From: Novacetimonas maltaceti
Lineage (GTDB): Bacteria; Pseudomonadota; Alphaproteobacteria; Acetobacterales; Acetobacteraceae
Assembly (NCBI RefSeq): GCF_002906255.1
Contig: NZ_POTC01000012.1
Coordinates: 24,993 to 88,992 of the forward strand
Length of the DNA stretch: 64,000 nt
Direction of reading: 5' to 3'
The translations under genes were made by a program, and so were the position numbers. Shown here in pieces: positions 26,082 through 35,277 of the stretch (position 1 is the stretch's first letter; every line of letters begins with the position of its first letter). The notes under the pieces were generated by a model that was not told the DNA's origin, did no database searches, and was given only the letters and a program-made list of their open reading frames with translations.

Positions 26082-28376
26082 TCAGTGTTTCGGGTCGGCC
26101 TGCATGACAAAGCGCAGTTCACCACCCTTGAGGATGTCTTCATGCCGCAGGTGCACAAGGTCCTGCGGCCTGCCATTGAGGGTGACGGACGCGACATAGG
26201 GGTGCGCCGCATCCAGGCCGCTTGCCACCATGGTGAAGGTCCGTCCATTGGGCAGGTGGAGCACCGCCTTCGGCACGAAGGGGCGGCCGATGGTGTATTC
26301 GTTGCTGCCCGGCGCAACAGGGTAGAAGCCCAGCGCGGTAAACAGGTACCATGCCGATGTCTGCCCCAGGTCATCATTGCCGGCCAGTCCATCGGGACGG
26401 GCACTGTACTGGCTGTCCATGATCTGCTGTAGCCGCTGCTGTGTCTTCCATGGCGCCCCGGCATAGTCATAGAGGTAGGCGATATGGTGGCTGGGTTCGT
26501 TACCATGTGCATACCAGCCGATAAGTCCGCTGATATCCTCGACATTCCTGAACCGCGCCGGATCGACCTTCGTATCGAACAGTTCGTCCAGCTTCGCCGT
26601 GAATTTCGCGCCCCCCCCGACCGTTGCGATCAGGCCGGGCACGTCCTGTGGCACGTACCACAGGTACTGCCACGCATTGCCCTCGGTATAATCACTGCCA
26701 TAGGCAGCAGCGCCGGGGTCGAAGGGAGTATGGAATTCCCCGGTGCTCAGCCGTGCGCGCATGAACCCGGTCTGCGGGTCCCATTCGTTGCGCCAGTTGC
26801 GGGCGCGCTTTTCAAAGGTCTCGGCAATGCCGGTCCGGCCCATCGCACGCGCCATGCGTGCCAGGGACCAGTCGTCATAGGCATATTCCAGCGTCTTTGA
26901 CCCGGCCTCGGCCTCGTGGTCGATCGGGACGTAGCCGAGTTTCATGTAATCCGTCAGGTCGCCATAGACGGGCGATGTGGCGGACGCCACCATTGCATCA
27001 AGCGCGGCATTCGCGTCAAAACCACGCACTCCCGCCAGATAGGCATCCGCGATGATCGGTACCGCGTGATAGCCGGTCATGCACCATGTCTCCAGCCCCA
27101 GATATGACCAGATCGGCAGCACGCCCACGGGACTGGCCTGCTGTGCCGCGACGAGGGAGCGCACGAATTGCGCGCTCATGTCCGGGCGCAGCAACGCCAT
27201 GAGTGGCTGCTGCGCGCGATAGACGTCCCATGTGGACCATGTGGAATAGAAGCTGAAACCCCGCGCCCTGTGCACTTCCTGATCCGGGCCGCGATAATCC
27301 CCGTTTGCATCCATGCTCAGCGTCGGGGCGAGCATCGCATGGTACAGCGCGGTATAGAATTGCGTGCGCTGTTCCGCCGTGCCGGAAACATCAATCACCG
27401 ACAGGGCACGGTTCCACGCGTTCGTGGCGTCTGTGCGGCGGGCATCGAAATCCCAGCCCTGTCCCCCGGAATCGAGGTTGGCGATCGCGTTCGTCTCGCT
27501 GATGGGGGACATCGCCACCTTCACCACCAGTGGCGCGGACAGCCTGCCGAAATCGAATACGGCCTCCACCGCGCGGCCTGTCTGGACATTCGGGTCCATC
27601 GGCGCGTTCCCCGGCCCGCGAAACCCGTGATAGGTCAGGCCGGTTTCATGGTTGTAGAGCATGTGCGCGCTCATCGGACGCGAAAAGCGCATCGCAAAGC
27701 ATGTCGTCCGGCCCGGCGCCCAGCCGCGCGTCGTGCGGCACCCCGTGATGGTGCCATCCGCGCGCACGCGCAGGCGTGTCCACAGGACCTTGCCGGGATA
27801 GTCATAGATGCTTGGCCGCAGGTCCAGCAGTACATGCGCGGGTTGGTCGGCCGGGAAAGTATAGCGGTGCCATGCCACGCGCGGTCCCGCCGTCAGTTCG
27901 GCGCGTATGCCGTAATCATCCAGCGTCACGGCGTAATAGCCGGGATGTTCCTCCTCGCCCGCGTGGCTGAAGCGTGAACGGTAGCCGCTTTCGGGCTTTG
28001 CGGGATCTCCCGGTTCCATCCTGACATCGCCCGAAACCGGCATCAGCAGCCAGTCGCCAAGGTCGGAATGTCCCGCGCCGGAGAAATGGGTCTGCGAAAA
28101 GCCCATGATGGTGGGGTCATTATACTGGTACCCACCCGCCCAGTCATAGGCATGGTGGAATTCCGGCATTGCGGTATCGGGGGAGGGCTGGACCATGCCG
28201 AACGGGACACTTGCCCCCGGAAACGTATGTCCCGGTCCGCCCGTGCCGATACGCGGGTCAACCATGTCGGCAGGCTGTGTCGTGGCTTTCGTGCCAGCAT
28301 GTCCGCCTGTGGGCGGGGACATGGTGGAAACCGCCAGCATGATGGAAAGGCCATGCAGGAGTGGGCGACGCTTCAT
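26082..28376 (-). CDS. Glycoside hydrolase family 92 alpha-mannosidase, secreted
   Basis: A GH92 enzyme of about 764 residues; the family consists of calcium-dependent exo-alpha-mannosidases. Signal peptide: MKRRPLLHGLSIMLAVSTMS to GGHA. The family opening VDPRIGTGG, HTFPGASVPFGMVQPSPDT follows at once; FSQTHFSGAG, YTEGNAWQYLWYVPQD (catalytic-region Glu) and GNDDLGQTSAWYLFTALGFYP with GSNEYTIGRP are the expected later signatures. Length is typical. ATG 28376 fits the signal peptide better than the frame's earliest start (28427). It would act in the periplasm or outside on mannosides, perhaps of yeast or plant glycoproteins or its own mannose-containing exopolysaccharide. It ends 12 bp from the convergent DUF2075 gene. 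Confidence 0.88.
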   Translation of the reverse strand: MKRRPLLHGLSIMLAVSTMSPPTGGHAGTKATTQPADMVDPRIGTGGPGHTFPGASVPFGMVQPSPDTAMPEFHHAYDWAGGYQYNDPTIMGFSQTHFSGAGHSDLGDWLLMPVSGDVRMEPGDPAKPESGYRSRFSHAGEEEHPGYYAVTLDDYGIRAELTAGPRVAWHRYTFPADQPAHVLLDLRPSIYDYPGKVLWTRLRVRADGTITGCRTTRGWAPGRTTCFAMRFSRPMSAHMLYNHETGLTYHGFRGPGNAPMDPNVQTGRAVEAVFDFGRLSAPLVVKVAMSPISETNAIANLDSGGQGWDFDARRTDATNAWNRALSVIDVSGTAEQRTQFYTALYHAMLAPTLSMDANGDYRGPDQEVHRARGFSFYSTWSTWDVYRAQQPLMALLRPDMSAQFVRSLVAAQQASPVGVLPIWSYLGLETWCMTGYHAVPIIADAYLAGVRGFDANAALDAMVASATSPVYGDLTDYMKLGYVPIDHEAEAGSKTLEYAYDDWSLARMARAMGRTGIAETFEKRARNWRNEWDPQTGFMRARLSTGEFHTPFDPGAAAYGSDYTEGNAWQYLWYVPQDVPGLIATVGGGAKFTAKLDELFDTKVDPARFRNVEDISGLIGWYAHGNEPSHHIAYLYDYAGAPWKTQQRLQQIMDSQYSARPDGLAGNDDLGQTSAWYLFTALGFYPVAPGSNEYTIGRPFVPKAVLHLPNGRTFTMVASGLDAAHPYVASVTLNGRPQDLVHLRHEDILKGGELRFVMQADPKH

Positions 28377-28764
28377 GAAGGAATCCCGGTCTGGGTATGG
28401 AATGTTTCGGACCGGCAAGTTTCGCATGGCATGGGGGGCGTGTCATCCCGGCGATGACAGGACACCAAAGGACAGTTCCATAGGCATATGGCGTGGAATC
28501 AACCGCCCGGTCACGGGGCAGGAGTTTGGACAAGACCTGAGTAAAACGCATAACACCTTGTCATAAAAGGAAGTTTCACGAGATCTTGAGCATGAAAAGC
28601 TTTGTTATACGAGGACGACTATATATGTTCGTATATAGACGATTCACAGCAAACCCCCTGTCATCCGCCATGCGCGATGCCTGTACATGGTGCGGGGGTC
28701 AGGCCCGTGTCGGGGCCGGCAGGTGTGTTGCTGGCAAAAAAAATTGGGAGGCTACCGTAAAACC
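28377..28764. other. Divergent intergenic region between GH92 and SSADH genes, 388 bp
   Basis: AT-rich centre with a strong dyad (28619-28638); otherwise no gene-like frame. Probably holds both promoters. Confidence 0.5.
28619..28638. promoter_or_regulatory. Inverted repeat, candidate operator
   Basis: CTATATA-TGTTCG-TATATAG is a perfect 7-bp dyad with 6-bp spacer, about 125 bp upstream of the dehydrogenase start. A wider partial symmetry (TATACGA at 28606-28612 and TTCGTATA) overlaps it. No regulator gene is adjacent. Confidence 0.4.
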
Positions 28765-30135
28765 ATGCTGTACCAGACAATAAATCCGTACACCGAGGAA
28801 ACGCTGAAGACCTTCGACCTGCATTCGGATGCGCAGCTTGCGAAGATCATCACCACGGCCGACACCACATACAGGAACAACTGGCGCAAGAAGACCTACG
28901 CACAGCGCAGCGCCATCCTGCACAAGGCCGCGGAAATCATGCGGCATAACCGCGATGCCTTCGCGACGCCCATTACCGTTGAAATGGGCAAGCTGTTCCG
29001 CGAGGCGCAGGCCGAAGTGGACCTCAGCGCCGATATCCTTGATTACTATGCCGACAACGCCGAGAAATTCCTCGCACCTGTCGACCTGAAGGTCGATGAC
29101 GGCAAGGCCACGATCCTCAGCCAGCCGATCGGCATCGTCTTTTGCATCGAACCGTGGAACTTCCCCTATTACCAGTTGGCACGCGTTGCCGGGCCGAACC
29201 TGATGGCGGGGAACGTGCTGATCGTGAAGCACGCGCCCGGCGTGCCGCAATGCGCTGTCATGTTCGAGGAACTGTTTGCCGATGCCGGTGCCCCCGAAGG
29301 CACCTATTCAAACGTCTTCATCACCAATGAACAGTCGGCCACGGTCGTGGCGGACCCGCGCGTGCGTGGCGTCGCCCTGACCGGGAGCGAGCGTGCGGGC
29401 AAGGCCGTCGCGGCAGAGGCGGGAAGTGCGCTCAAGAAGAACACGATGGAACTTGGCGGCAGTGACGCCTTCATCGTGCTGGATGATGCGGACCTTGATG
29501 TCGCGGTCAAATGGGCCGTGTGGGGCCGCATGAACAATACGGGGCAGTGCTGTGTCGCGGCCAAGCGCTTCATTGTCCATGAAAAGATCGCCGATGCCTT
29601 TACCGCCCGCTTCAAGGCGGAACTTGAAAAACTGGTCGATGGCGACCCGATGGATGAAAAGACGACGCTTGGGCCGTTGTGCAGCGAAAGCGCGCTGAAG
29701 CTTGTGCTGGGGCAGATCGAAAGCGCGGTCGAACATGGCGCGCGGATTGTCACGGGCGGCAAGCGTATCGCGCGTCCCGGCTATTTCCTGCAGGCCACCA
29801 TCCTGGAGAACATCACCAAAGACAATCCGGCGTTCCATCAGGAATTCTTCGCGCCGGTAGCCATGATTTTCCGTGTGCCGGACGAACAGGCCGCCATCGA
29901 CCTGGCCAATGATTCTCCCTACGGGCTGGGCGGTTCGGTCATCACGACCGACATCGAACGCGGCAAGCGCGTGGCCAGCCAGATCGAAACGGGGATGGTC
30001 TTCATCAACCGCTCCACCTGGACGGCGCCGGGCCTGCCCTTTGGCGGCGTCAAGAATTCCGGCTATGGCCGTGAACTGTCCTCGCTGGGGATCGAGGAGT
30101 TCATCAACAAGAAGCTGGTCCATACCCCTGCGTAA
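28765..30135 (+). CDS. NAD(P)-dependent succinate-semialdehyde dehydrogenase-type enzyme, copy 1
   Basis: A 456-residue aldehyde dehydrogenase oxidising succinate semialdehyde to succinate, the bypass used by acetic acid bacteria that lack a complete TCA step. Features: MLYQTINPYTEE N-terminus, IEPWNFPYYQLARV, VALTGSERAGKAVA, MELGGSDAFIV (general-base Glu) and NTGQCCVAAKRF with catalytic Cys (about 263), then PFGGVKNSGYGRELS. Start 28765 has GGGAGG 13 nt upstream. It is convergent with a paralogue and shares a bidirectional terminator. Confidence 0.88.
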   Translation: MLYQTINPYTEETLKTFDLHSDAQLAKIITTADTTYRNNWRKKTYAQRSAILHKAAEIMRHNRDAFATPITVEMGKLFREAQAEVDLSADILDYYADNAEKFLAPVDLKVDDGKATILSQPIGIVFCIEPWNFPYYQLARVAGPNLMAGNVLIVKHAPGVPQCAVMFEELFADAGAPEGTYSNVFITNEQSATVVADPRVRGVALTGSERAGKAVAAEAGSALKKNTMELGGSDAFIVLDDADLDVAVKWAVWGRMNNTGQCCVAAKRFIVHEKIADAFTARFKAELEKLVDGDPMDEKTTLGPLCSESALKLVLGQIESAVEHGARIVTGGKRIARPGYFLQATILENITKDNPAFHQEFFAPVAMIFRVPDEQAAIDLANDSPYGLGGSVITTDIERGKRVASQIETGMVFINRSTWTAPGLPFGGVKNSGYGRELSSLGIEEFINKKLVHTPA

Positions 30136-30177
30136 CCAGTCCCGGTCGGGGCTGCGCTGGCGGTCCTGATAAAAAGA

Positions 30178-30211
30178 AACCTCCCACGACGCATGTCGTG
30201 GGAGGTTCTTT
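30178..30211. terminator. Bidirectional terminator between two SSADH genes
   Basis: AACCTCCCACGAC (30178-30190), loop GCAT, GTCGTGGGAGGTT (30195-30207): a perfect 13-bp stem with A-rich sequence on the left and TCTTTCGTTT on the right. It lies between the ends of two convergent genes. Confidence 0.85.
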
Positions 30212-30267
30212 CGTTTCCGCCAGAAGCGGCAGGCGGTGGCGTCATGCCACCTGCCTGCATGACGTCC

Positions 30268-31659
30268 TCAGAACGGTGCGTCGATATCGACGATGTTGAT
30301 CAGCTTGTGGTTGACGAATTCCTTGATGCCGAGGCCAACGAGTTCGCGTCCGTAGCCGGAGCGTGCAACGCCACCAAACGGCAGGTCGGCCTTGGGCACG
30401 AGGGGATGGTTGATGAACACCATGCCGGTGTGGATGGCCTGCGCCACCCGCATGCCACGCGCCTCATCGCGCGTGAAGACCGAACCGCCCAGCCCGTAGG
30501 GGGAATCATTGGCGATGCGGATGGCATCGGCATCGTCCTTCGCCCGATAGATCTGGGTGACCGGGCCGAAGAACTCCCAGTGGCGGGCCTCGTTCTTTTC
30601 GTCAAGGTTCGACATCAGCAGCGGCTGGAAGAACGCGCCCTTTTCGGGGACCGGTGCGCCGATGACCTCGACCTTCGCGCCGTGTTCCACCGCCCGCTTG
30701 ACCTGTTCGCGCAGGTCATCCGCCGCCCCCTGCGAGGACAGCGGCGCCAGCGTCGTGGCCGGGTCCATCGGGTCCCCCGCCTTCAGTGCCGCGACACCTT
30801 CCTTGTAGATGGCGAGGAAGCGGTCATAGATGGCGTCGGCAACGATCAGGCGCTTGGCCGAAACACAGACCTGACCGGCATTCCAGTGACGGCCGATCAC
30901 CGCCCAGCGGGCCGCCTTTTCCACGTCGGCGTCGTCCAGCACGACAAACGCGTCCGCGCCGCCCAGTTCCATGGTCGCCTTCTTCAGCGCCTTGCCCGCG
31001 ATGCCGGCAATCACGGTGCCCGCGCCTTCCGAACCCGTCAGGGCGACACCGCAGACGCGCGGGTCGTTCAGGATCATGGCGGTGTGGGGACGCGCTGCGT
31101 ACAGGTTGCGGAACAGCCCCTTCGGCAGCCCGGCCTCAAGCATCAGTTCCTCGCACGAGGCGGCGCACTGCGGCAGGTTGGACGCATGCTTGAGCAGCAC
31201 GGCATTGCCGGCCGAAAGCTGCGGCGCGATGATGCGCACCACCTGGTAGAACGGGAAGTTCCACGGCTCGATCGCCAGCACGATGCCCAGCGGCTCATGC
31301 ACCAGCAGGGGCCGGCCTTCGGCCGCGTCGGCCACGGGCAGGACTTCCGGCTTCAGCAGCTCTTCGGCGTATTTCGCATAATATTCGAGGATTTCGGCCG
31401 AAAGGATGACTTCCTTCTTCGACTCTTCAAACAGCTTGCCCATTTCCAGCGTGCCGAGGCGGGCATATTTGTCGATGTCGCGGCGCAGGATGGCGGCGGC
31501 GGCGTTCATCACCTTCGCGCGTTCGGCAAAGGACGTGTTGCGCCAGCTTTCAAATGCGGCATGGGCTTCCGACAGCGCGGCCTGCACGTCTGCGTCCGTG
31601 GCGTCGGGGAAGGTGGCGACGACTTCGCCGGTATAGGGATTGGTGGTTGCGTAGGCCAT
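30268..31659 (-). CDS. NAD(P)-dependent succinate-semialdehyde dehydrogenase-type enzyme, copy 2
   Basis: A 463-residue paralogue of the convergent gene. Motifs: IEPWNFPFYQVVRI, VALTGSEGAGTVIA, MELGGADAFVV (Glu), NAGQVCVSAKRLIV (Cys) and PFGGVARSGYGRELVGLG. AAGGATC lies before the ATG. Head-on arrangement of two related dehydrogenases suggests an old inverted duplication or separate recruitment with division by regulation or substrate; the two differ at many positions, so it is not recent. Other short-chain semialdehydes are possible substrates. Confidence 0.88.
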   Translation of the reverse strand: MAYATTNPYTGEVVATFPDATDADVQAALSEAHAAFESWRNTSFAERAKVMNAAAAILRRDIDKYARLGTLEMGKLFEESKKEVILSAEILEYYAKYAEELLKPEVLPVADAAEGRPLLVHEPLGIVLAIEPWNFPFYQVVRIIAPQLSAGNAVLLKHASNLPQCAASCEELMLEAGLPKGLFRNLYAARPHTAMILNDPRVCGVALTGSEGAGTVIAGIAGKALKKATMELGGADAFVVLDDADVEKAARWAVIGRHWNAGQVCVSAKRLIVADAIYDRFLAIYKEGVAALKAGDPMDPATTLAPLSSQGAADDLREQVKRAVEHGAKVEVIGAPVPEKGAFFQPLLMSNLDEKNEARHWEFFGPVTQIYRAKDDADAIRIANDSPYGLGGSVFTRDEARGMRVAQAIHTGMVFINHPLVPKADLPFGGVARSGYGRELVGLGIKEFVNHKLINIVDIDAPF

Positions 31660-32125
31660 TTTGATCCTTGTATCTTTTCAGTTCATTGCGCCGGCATGTC
31701 ATGCCGGGGCGCACATCCCGCTGGTTCCTGCCGTCAGGTCAGGCGGCTGCTTCGGGTATCGGGCGCCTGACGTCAAGCGTGATATCGCCGTTCGCACCCG
31801 GACCGCGCCATCGCGCGATCTTTGGGCTGTTGCACCGGGCCGTGGATGTCATCCACACCGATATCGGGGACGGACAGGCGCGTCGGCACGCCAGTTCTTT
31901 CAGGGAATGCCTCCGTCCTGTTGATAACGACATCGTTCCGCTCATCTTCCGTCCCATTGGTCAGGTTCCATGCACGCCGTGCATATGCGGCAGTCTGACA
32001 CGATTTTCCGCCGCGCGCACCTTCCGTTGGGCCGGGATATACCATCGCCAGCGCAAGGGCTTGGTCAATAGGGTATTTTGCCGTGCTTCCATGGTCGGGC
32101 AACCGTCTTTTTCCACCTGTTCCGC
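31660..32125. other. Intergenic stretch, 466 bp, no gene recognised
   Basis: GC content stays high and a minus frame at 31773-32102 (109 codons) is open, but it has no family features, no ribosome site and biased composition of a shadow or decayed sequence. A weak dyad GTCAGGCG/CGCCTGAC lies near 31736-31770. Confidence 0.45.
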
Positions 32126-33031
32126 TCAGGCCACCGGCTGGGCCATGATGTCGCCCATGATCGTCCCGACCAGATGGGTAACGCGCGACAGCTGGCGGGT
32201 GCGGTCATGCACCAGCGCCAGCGTCAGGTGTGGCATTTCGGTGCCAAGGAGCGGCACGAAAGCCACATCGCCGCGCATCACCTCGGACATCACGTCAAGG
32301 TAGCTCAGGAAACAGACCCCCACGCCCGCCGTGACAAGGGAGATGATCATCTGCACGTTGTTCGCCCGCGCCGCCACCACGGGGTCGATCCGCCCGGCTT
32401 CCACCAGCCTTGTGAACGTGGTGGCCAGGGCGAGGGGCTGTTCCGGCACGATCATGGGATAGGCCGCGCATTGCGCCAGCCGCGCCGCCGCATGCCGCGC
32501 CAGCGGATGGCCGGGGCAGCAGGCGAAGCCGAGGGGGAAGGACAGCCGCCGGACCACGACAAGGTCGCGTATTTCCGCCGGATCCAGCACAAGGGCAAGA
32601 TCCCCTTCGCCAGACAGCAGGGTGGGGCAGATGCGCCTGTTGTCGCGGATGTTGATGTTCAGCACCACACCGGGATGGCTGCGTTTCATGCGCGCGACAA
32701 GTTCGGGCAGGAAGGTGCGCGCCAGGGCTTCGGGCGCCAGCAGGTCCACCTGTCCGCGACGGACCCCTTTCAGGTCGTCGATCTGGCGGTTGAGGTCATC
32801 AAGGTCCTTGACCCAGCGGCGCGCGCATCCATACAGCAGTTCGCCCGCCGCCGTCAGGCGCATGCCGCTGGGCAGGCGTTCGAACAGCGGGGTCTGGAGC
32901 TGGTTTTCCCCCAGCAGGATATGCCGGTTGATGGCGGACCCCGCAATGTGGAGGTCCTCTGCCGCCTTGCGGATGGATTTATGGCGCGCAACGGCCAGAA
33001 AATAGAGGAGGAAGCGGGAAAACGGCTGCAT
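32126..33031 (-). CDS. LysR-family transcriptional regulator divergent from the Rieske oxygenase
   Basis: A 301-residue LTTR. The N-terminal winged HTH is in MQPFSRFLLYFLAVARHKSI, RKAAEDLHIAGSAINRHI and LFERLPSGMRLTAAGE (residues 1-62); the remainder is a type-2 periplasmic-binding effector domain with VTAGVGVCFLSYLDV. The frame stays open to 33235, but ATG 33031 matches the family start. It is divergent from a Rieske oxygenase with 121 bp between, the usual LTTR/target layout. GATATATC (33068-33075) in that gap is a possible half of its site. Confidence 0.88.
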   Translation of the reverse strand: MQPFSRFLLYFLAVARHKSIRKAAEDLHIAGSAINRHILLGENQLQTPLFERLPSGMRLTAAGELLYGCARRWVKDLDDLNRQIDDLKGVRRGQVDLLAPEALARTFLPELVARMKRSHPGVVLNINIRDNRRICPTLLSGEGDLALVLDPAEIRDLVVVRRLSFPLGFACCPGHPLARHAAARLAQCAAYPMIVPEQPLALATTFTRLVEAGRIDPVVAARANNVQMIISLVTAGVGVCFLSYLDVMSEVMRGDVAFVPLLGTEMPHLTLALVHDRTRQLSRVTHLVGTIMGDIMAQPVA

Positions 33032-33152
33032 GCGTGCTTGTTTTGAGAATGGGAAATGATCGATTATGATATATCCGAGATCGCACGGTGTGTGAAATGA
33101 TCTTTCCCAGACGCCGCCGGATGGATTCCGGCCCTGTTCAGGAGAACCCGCC

Positions 33153-34208
33153 GTGACCACGACTACCCATCCGCGCCCGACCAACGCCCATGTCCTGCCG
33201 CGCAACATGACGTTCGATGTCGATGACTGGAACATCCTTGCCCGGTGCTGGTATCCGGTCGCCCTCGTGCGTGACCTTGGTGACGGGCCGATGGGCGTGA
33301 CGCTGCTCGACGCGCCTCTGGTGATCTATCGCGCCGGTGACAGTATTGTGATCGCTGATGACCTGTGCCCGCATCGTGGCGTCCCGCTCAGCATGGGGAA
33401 AGGGGACGGCACGACGATTGCCTGTGCGTATCACGGGTTCCGTTTTGGCGGGCAGGGGAAGTGCGTCAGGGTGCCCGCCCATCCCGACAGCGCCATCCCG
33501 TCGAAGCTGAACCTGCGTACCTATCCCGCGGTCGAACGCTATGGCCTGATCTGGACCTGCCTGCGGCCGGGGGATGAGGCCCCCGCCATCCCGCCGATGC
33601 CGCACTGGGACGACCCGGCATTCCAGCAGATCAACTGCCCATGGATCGATATCGCCGGTTTTGCCGGGCGGCAGGTGGAAGGGTTCATTGACGTCGCCCA
33701 TTTCGCCTTCGTCCATACCGATACGTTCGCCGATCCGGAAAATCCCGTCGTGCCCCCGTACAGGACCCGCGTGACACCCGACGGGTTCGAGGCGGAATAT
33801 CGCAGCAGCGTGGGTAATTACCCCATTGGCAAAAGCGACCGGGGGCGTCCGGGGTTTGAATGGCTGCGGCATTTCCGCGTCCATGTGCCCTTTACCGCGA
33901 CACTGGAAATCCATTTCCCCGAGAATGGCCGCCTGGTGATCATGAACGCGGCATCACCCGTCTCGGCGCGTAAGACGCGGATGTTCGCGCCCATGTGCCG
34001 CAATTTCGACAAGGACCTGCCCCTGCAGGATGTGTACGATTTCAACCTGCGGGTTTTCGAGGAGGATCGCGCCCTGGTCGAGGCGCAGAAGCCGGAGAAC
34101 CTGCCGCTTGACGTGACGCTGGAGGCGCATGTGATGGCGGACCGCAGTTCGATCGCCTATCGCCGCGCCCTGCGCACGATGGGGCTGAGCCAGTTTTTCA
34201 CGGCGTAA
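33153..34208 (+). CDS. Aromatic ring-hydroxylating/demethylating Rieske oxygenase, VanA-like
   Basis: A 351-residue oxygenase subunit. The Rieske [2Fe-2S] site is CPHRG (near residues 72-76) and CAYHGF (near 92-97). The catalytic mononuclear iron region is EGFIDVAHFAFVHTD, which supplies the two His. Length and the single-subunit form match vanillate O-demethylase and related monooxygenases. Start is GTG 33153 with AGGAGAA 7-13 nt upstream. It is followed after 14 bp by its reductase. Substrate unknown: a methoxylated or carboxylated aromatic is likely. Cytoplasmic, NADH-driven through the reductase. Confidence 0.9.
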   Translation: MTTTTHPRPTNAHVLPRNMTFDVDDWNILARCWYPVALVRDLGDGPMGVTLLDAPLVIYRAGDSIVIADDLCPHRGVPLSMGKGDGTTIACAYHGFRFGGQGKCVRVPAHPDSAIPSKLNLRTYPAVERYGLIWTCLRPGDEAPAIPPMPHWDDPAFQQINCPWIDIAGFAGRQVEGFIDVAHFAFVHTDTFADPENPVVPPYRTRVTPDGFEAEYRSSVGNYPIGKSDRGRPGFEWLRHFRVHVPFTATLEIHFPENGRLVIMNAASPVSARKTRMFAPMCRNFDKDLPLQDVYDFNLRVFEEDRALVEAQKPENLPLDVTLEAHVMADRSSIAYRRALRTMGLSQFFTA

Positions 34209-34222
34209 GGAAAGGCGGGAGC

Positions 34223-35167
34223 ATGTCTGCACTGTTTGCAGTCCGTGTCGAGGATGTGGCCCCCGAAGGGGCGGACTGCGTGCGCCTGCGCCTGGTCGCG
34301 CGGCCGGGTGGGGAAGCCCTGCCGGCCTTTGAACCGGGCGCGCATGTCGATGTCATGACGCCTTCGGGCCTGATCCGGCAGTATTCGCTGTGCGGTGATG
34401 CGGATGATCCGTCCGCCTATGTGCTTTGCGTCAAGCGAGATGCCGTGTCGCGTGGGGGATCGGATTCACTGTGCACGCAGGTCACGCCGGGGATGGAGTT
34501 GCAGATTTCCGCCCCCCGCAACGCATTTTCACTGCCTGATGCGCGACGTTACATGCTGGTGGGCGGCGGCATCGGCATTACGCCTTTGTTGTCGATGATG
34601 CGGCACCTGCAGGCCAACGGCGCGGATTGGGGACTGTATTACTACGCGCGTGAGCCTGATAAGGCCCCGTTTCGCGACATGCTGTGCGCCCCGCCTTATC
34701 GGAATCATGTCCGCTTCAGCAGGAGCCTGAAGGACGGGTATCCCGATTTTCTGGCGACGCCTTCGCCCGATACGGCCATCATGCTGTGCGGGCCGGACGG
34801 GTTCATGGATGCCGTTTTCTCCCATGCGGTTGCGGCAGGGTGGCAGGCGGAGCAGATCCATACGGAATATTTCCGTCCCACCGAATCCTCCCACGCGCTG
34901 TCGGACCGTCCGTTCGAGGTCGTGCTGGCGCGGTCGGGCCGGACGGTCGCGGTCCCGGCGGGGCAGAGCATCGCCTCCGCCCTGCTGGCGGCGGGCATGG
35001 ATGTGGACCTGTCGTGTGAGCAGGGCATGTGCGGCGCATGTATCGTGCCCCTGCTGGCCGGGGAGGGGGACCACCGCGATGTGGTGCTGACGGAGGAGGA
35101 GCAGGGCAGTCATATCGCGCTGTGCTGCTCACGCAGTCGCACGCCATCGCTGACCCTCGACCTGTAA
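34223..35167 (+). CDS. VanB-type oxidoreductase (FMN/NAD reductase with plant-type 2Fe-2S domain)
   Basis: A 314-residue phthalate-dioxygenase-reductase-family protein. RQYSLCGD (about 52-59) binds flavin, LVGGGIGITPLLSMM (about 112-126) binds NAD(P)H, and the C-terminal ferredoxin domain has CEQGMCGAC plus a distal Cys in IALCCSRS. It passes electrons from NADH to the adjacent Rieske oxygenase. It is preceded by GGCGGGAG at a good distance. Confidence 0.92.
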   Translation: MSALFAVRVEDVAPEGADCVRLRLVARPGGEALPAFEPGAHVDVMTPSGLIRQYSLCGDADDPSAYVLCVKRDAVSRGGSDSLCTQVTPGMELQISAPRNAFSLPDARRYMLVGGGIGITPLLSMMRHLQANGADWGLYYYAREPDKAPFRDMLCAPPYRNHVRFSRSLKDGYPDFLATPSPDTAIMLCGPDGFMDAVFSHAVAAGWQAEQIHTEYFRPTESSHALSDRPFEVVLARSGRTVAVPAGQSIASALLAAGMDVDLSCEQGMCGACIVPLLAGEGDHRDVVLTEEEQGSHIALCCSRSRTPSLTLDL

Positions 35168-35210
35168 TATGATGGCACGCAGGTAAGGGGGTCTTCGTCT
35201 TCCCCATCAG

Positions 35211-35262
35211 CGGGCAAACAGAAAACGGGGCCGCATGGTGCGACCCCGTTTCCGTCTGCCCG
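35211..35262. terminator. Nested hairpin between the reductase and sldA
   Basis: CGGGCA (35211-35216) pairs with TGCCCG (35257-35262), and AACGGGG (35224-35230) with CCCCGTT (35244-35250), with GCA/TGC inside. It lies between two convergent gene ends and could serve both. Confidence 0.65.
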
Positions 35263-35277
35263 TAATGATGCAGGCGA

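Noticed and set aside
30193..31770. 525-codon plus-strand frame across the second SSADH gene
   Set aside because: It is antisense to a well-conserved dehydrogenase and begins within the terminator region.
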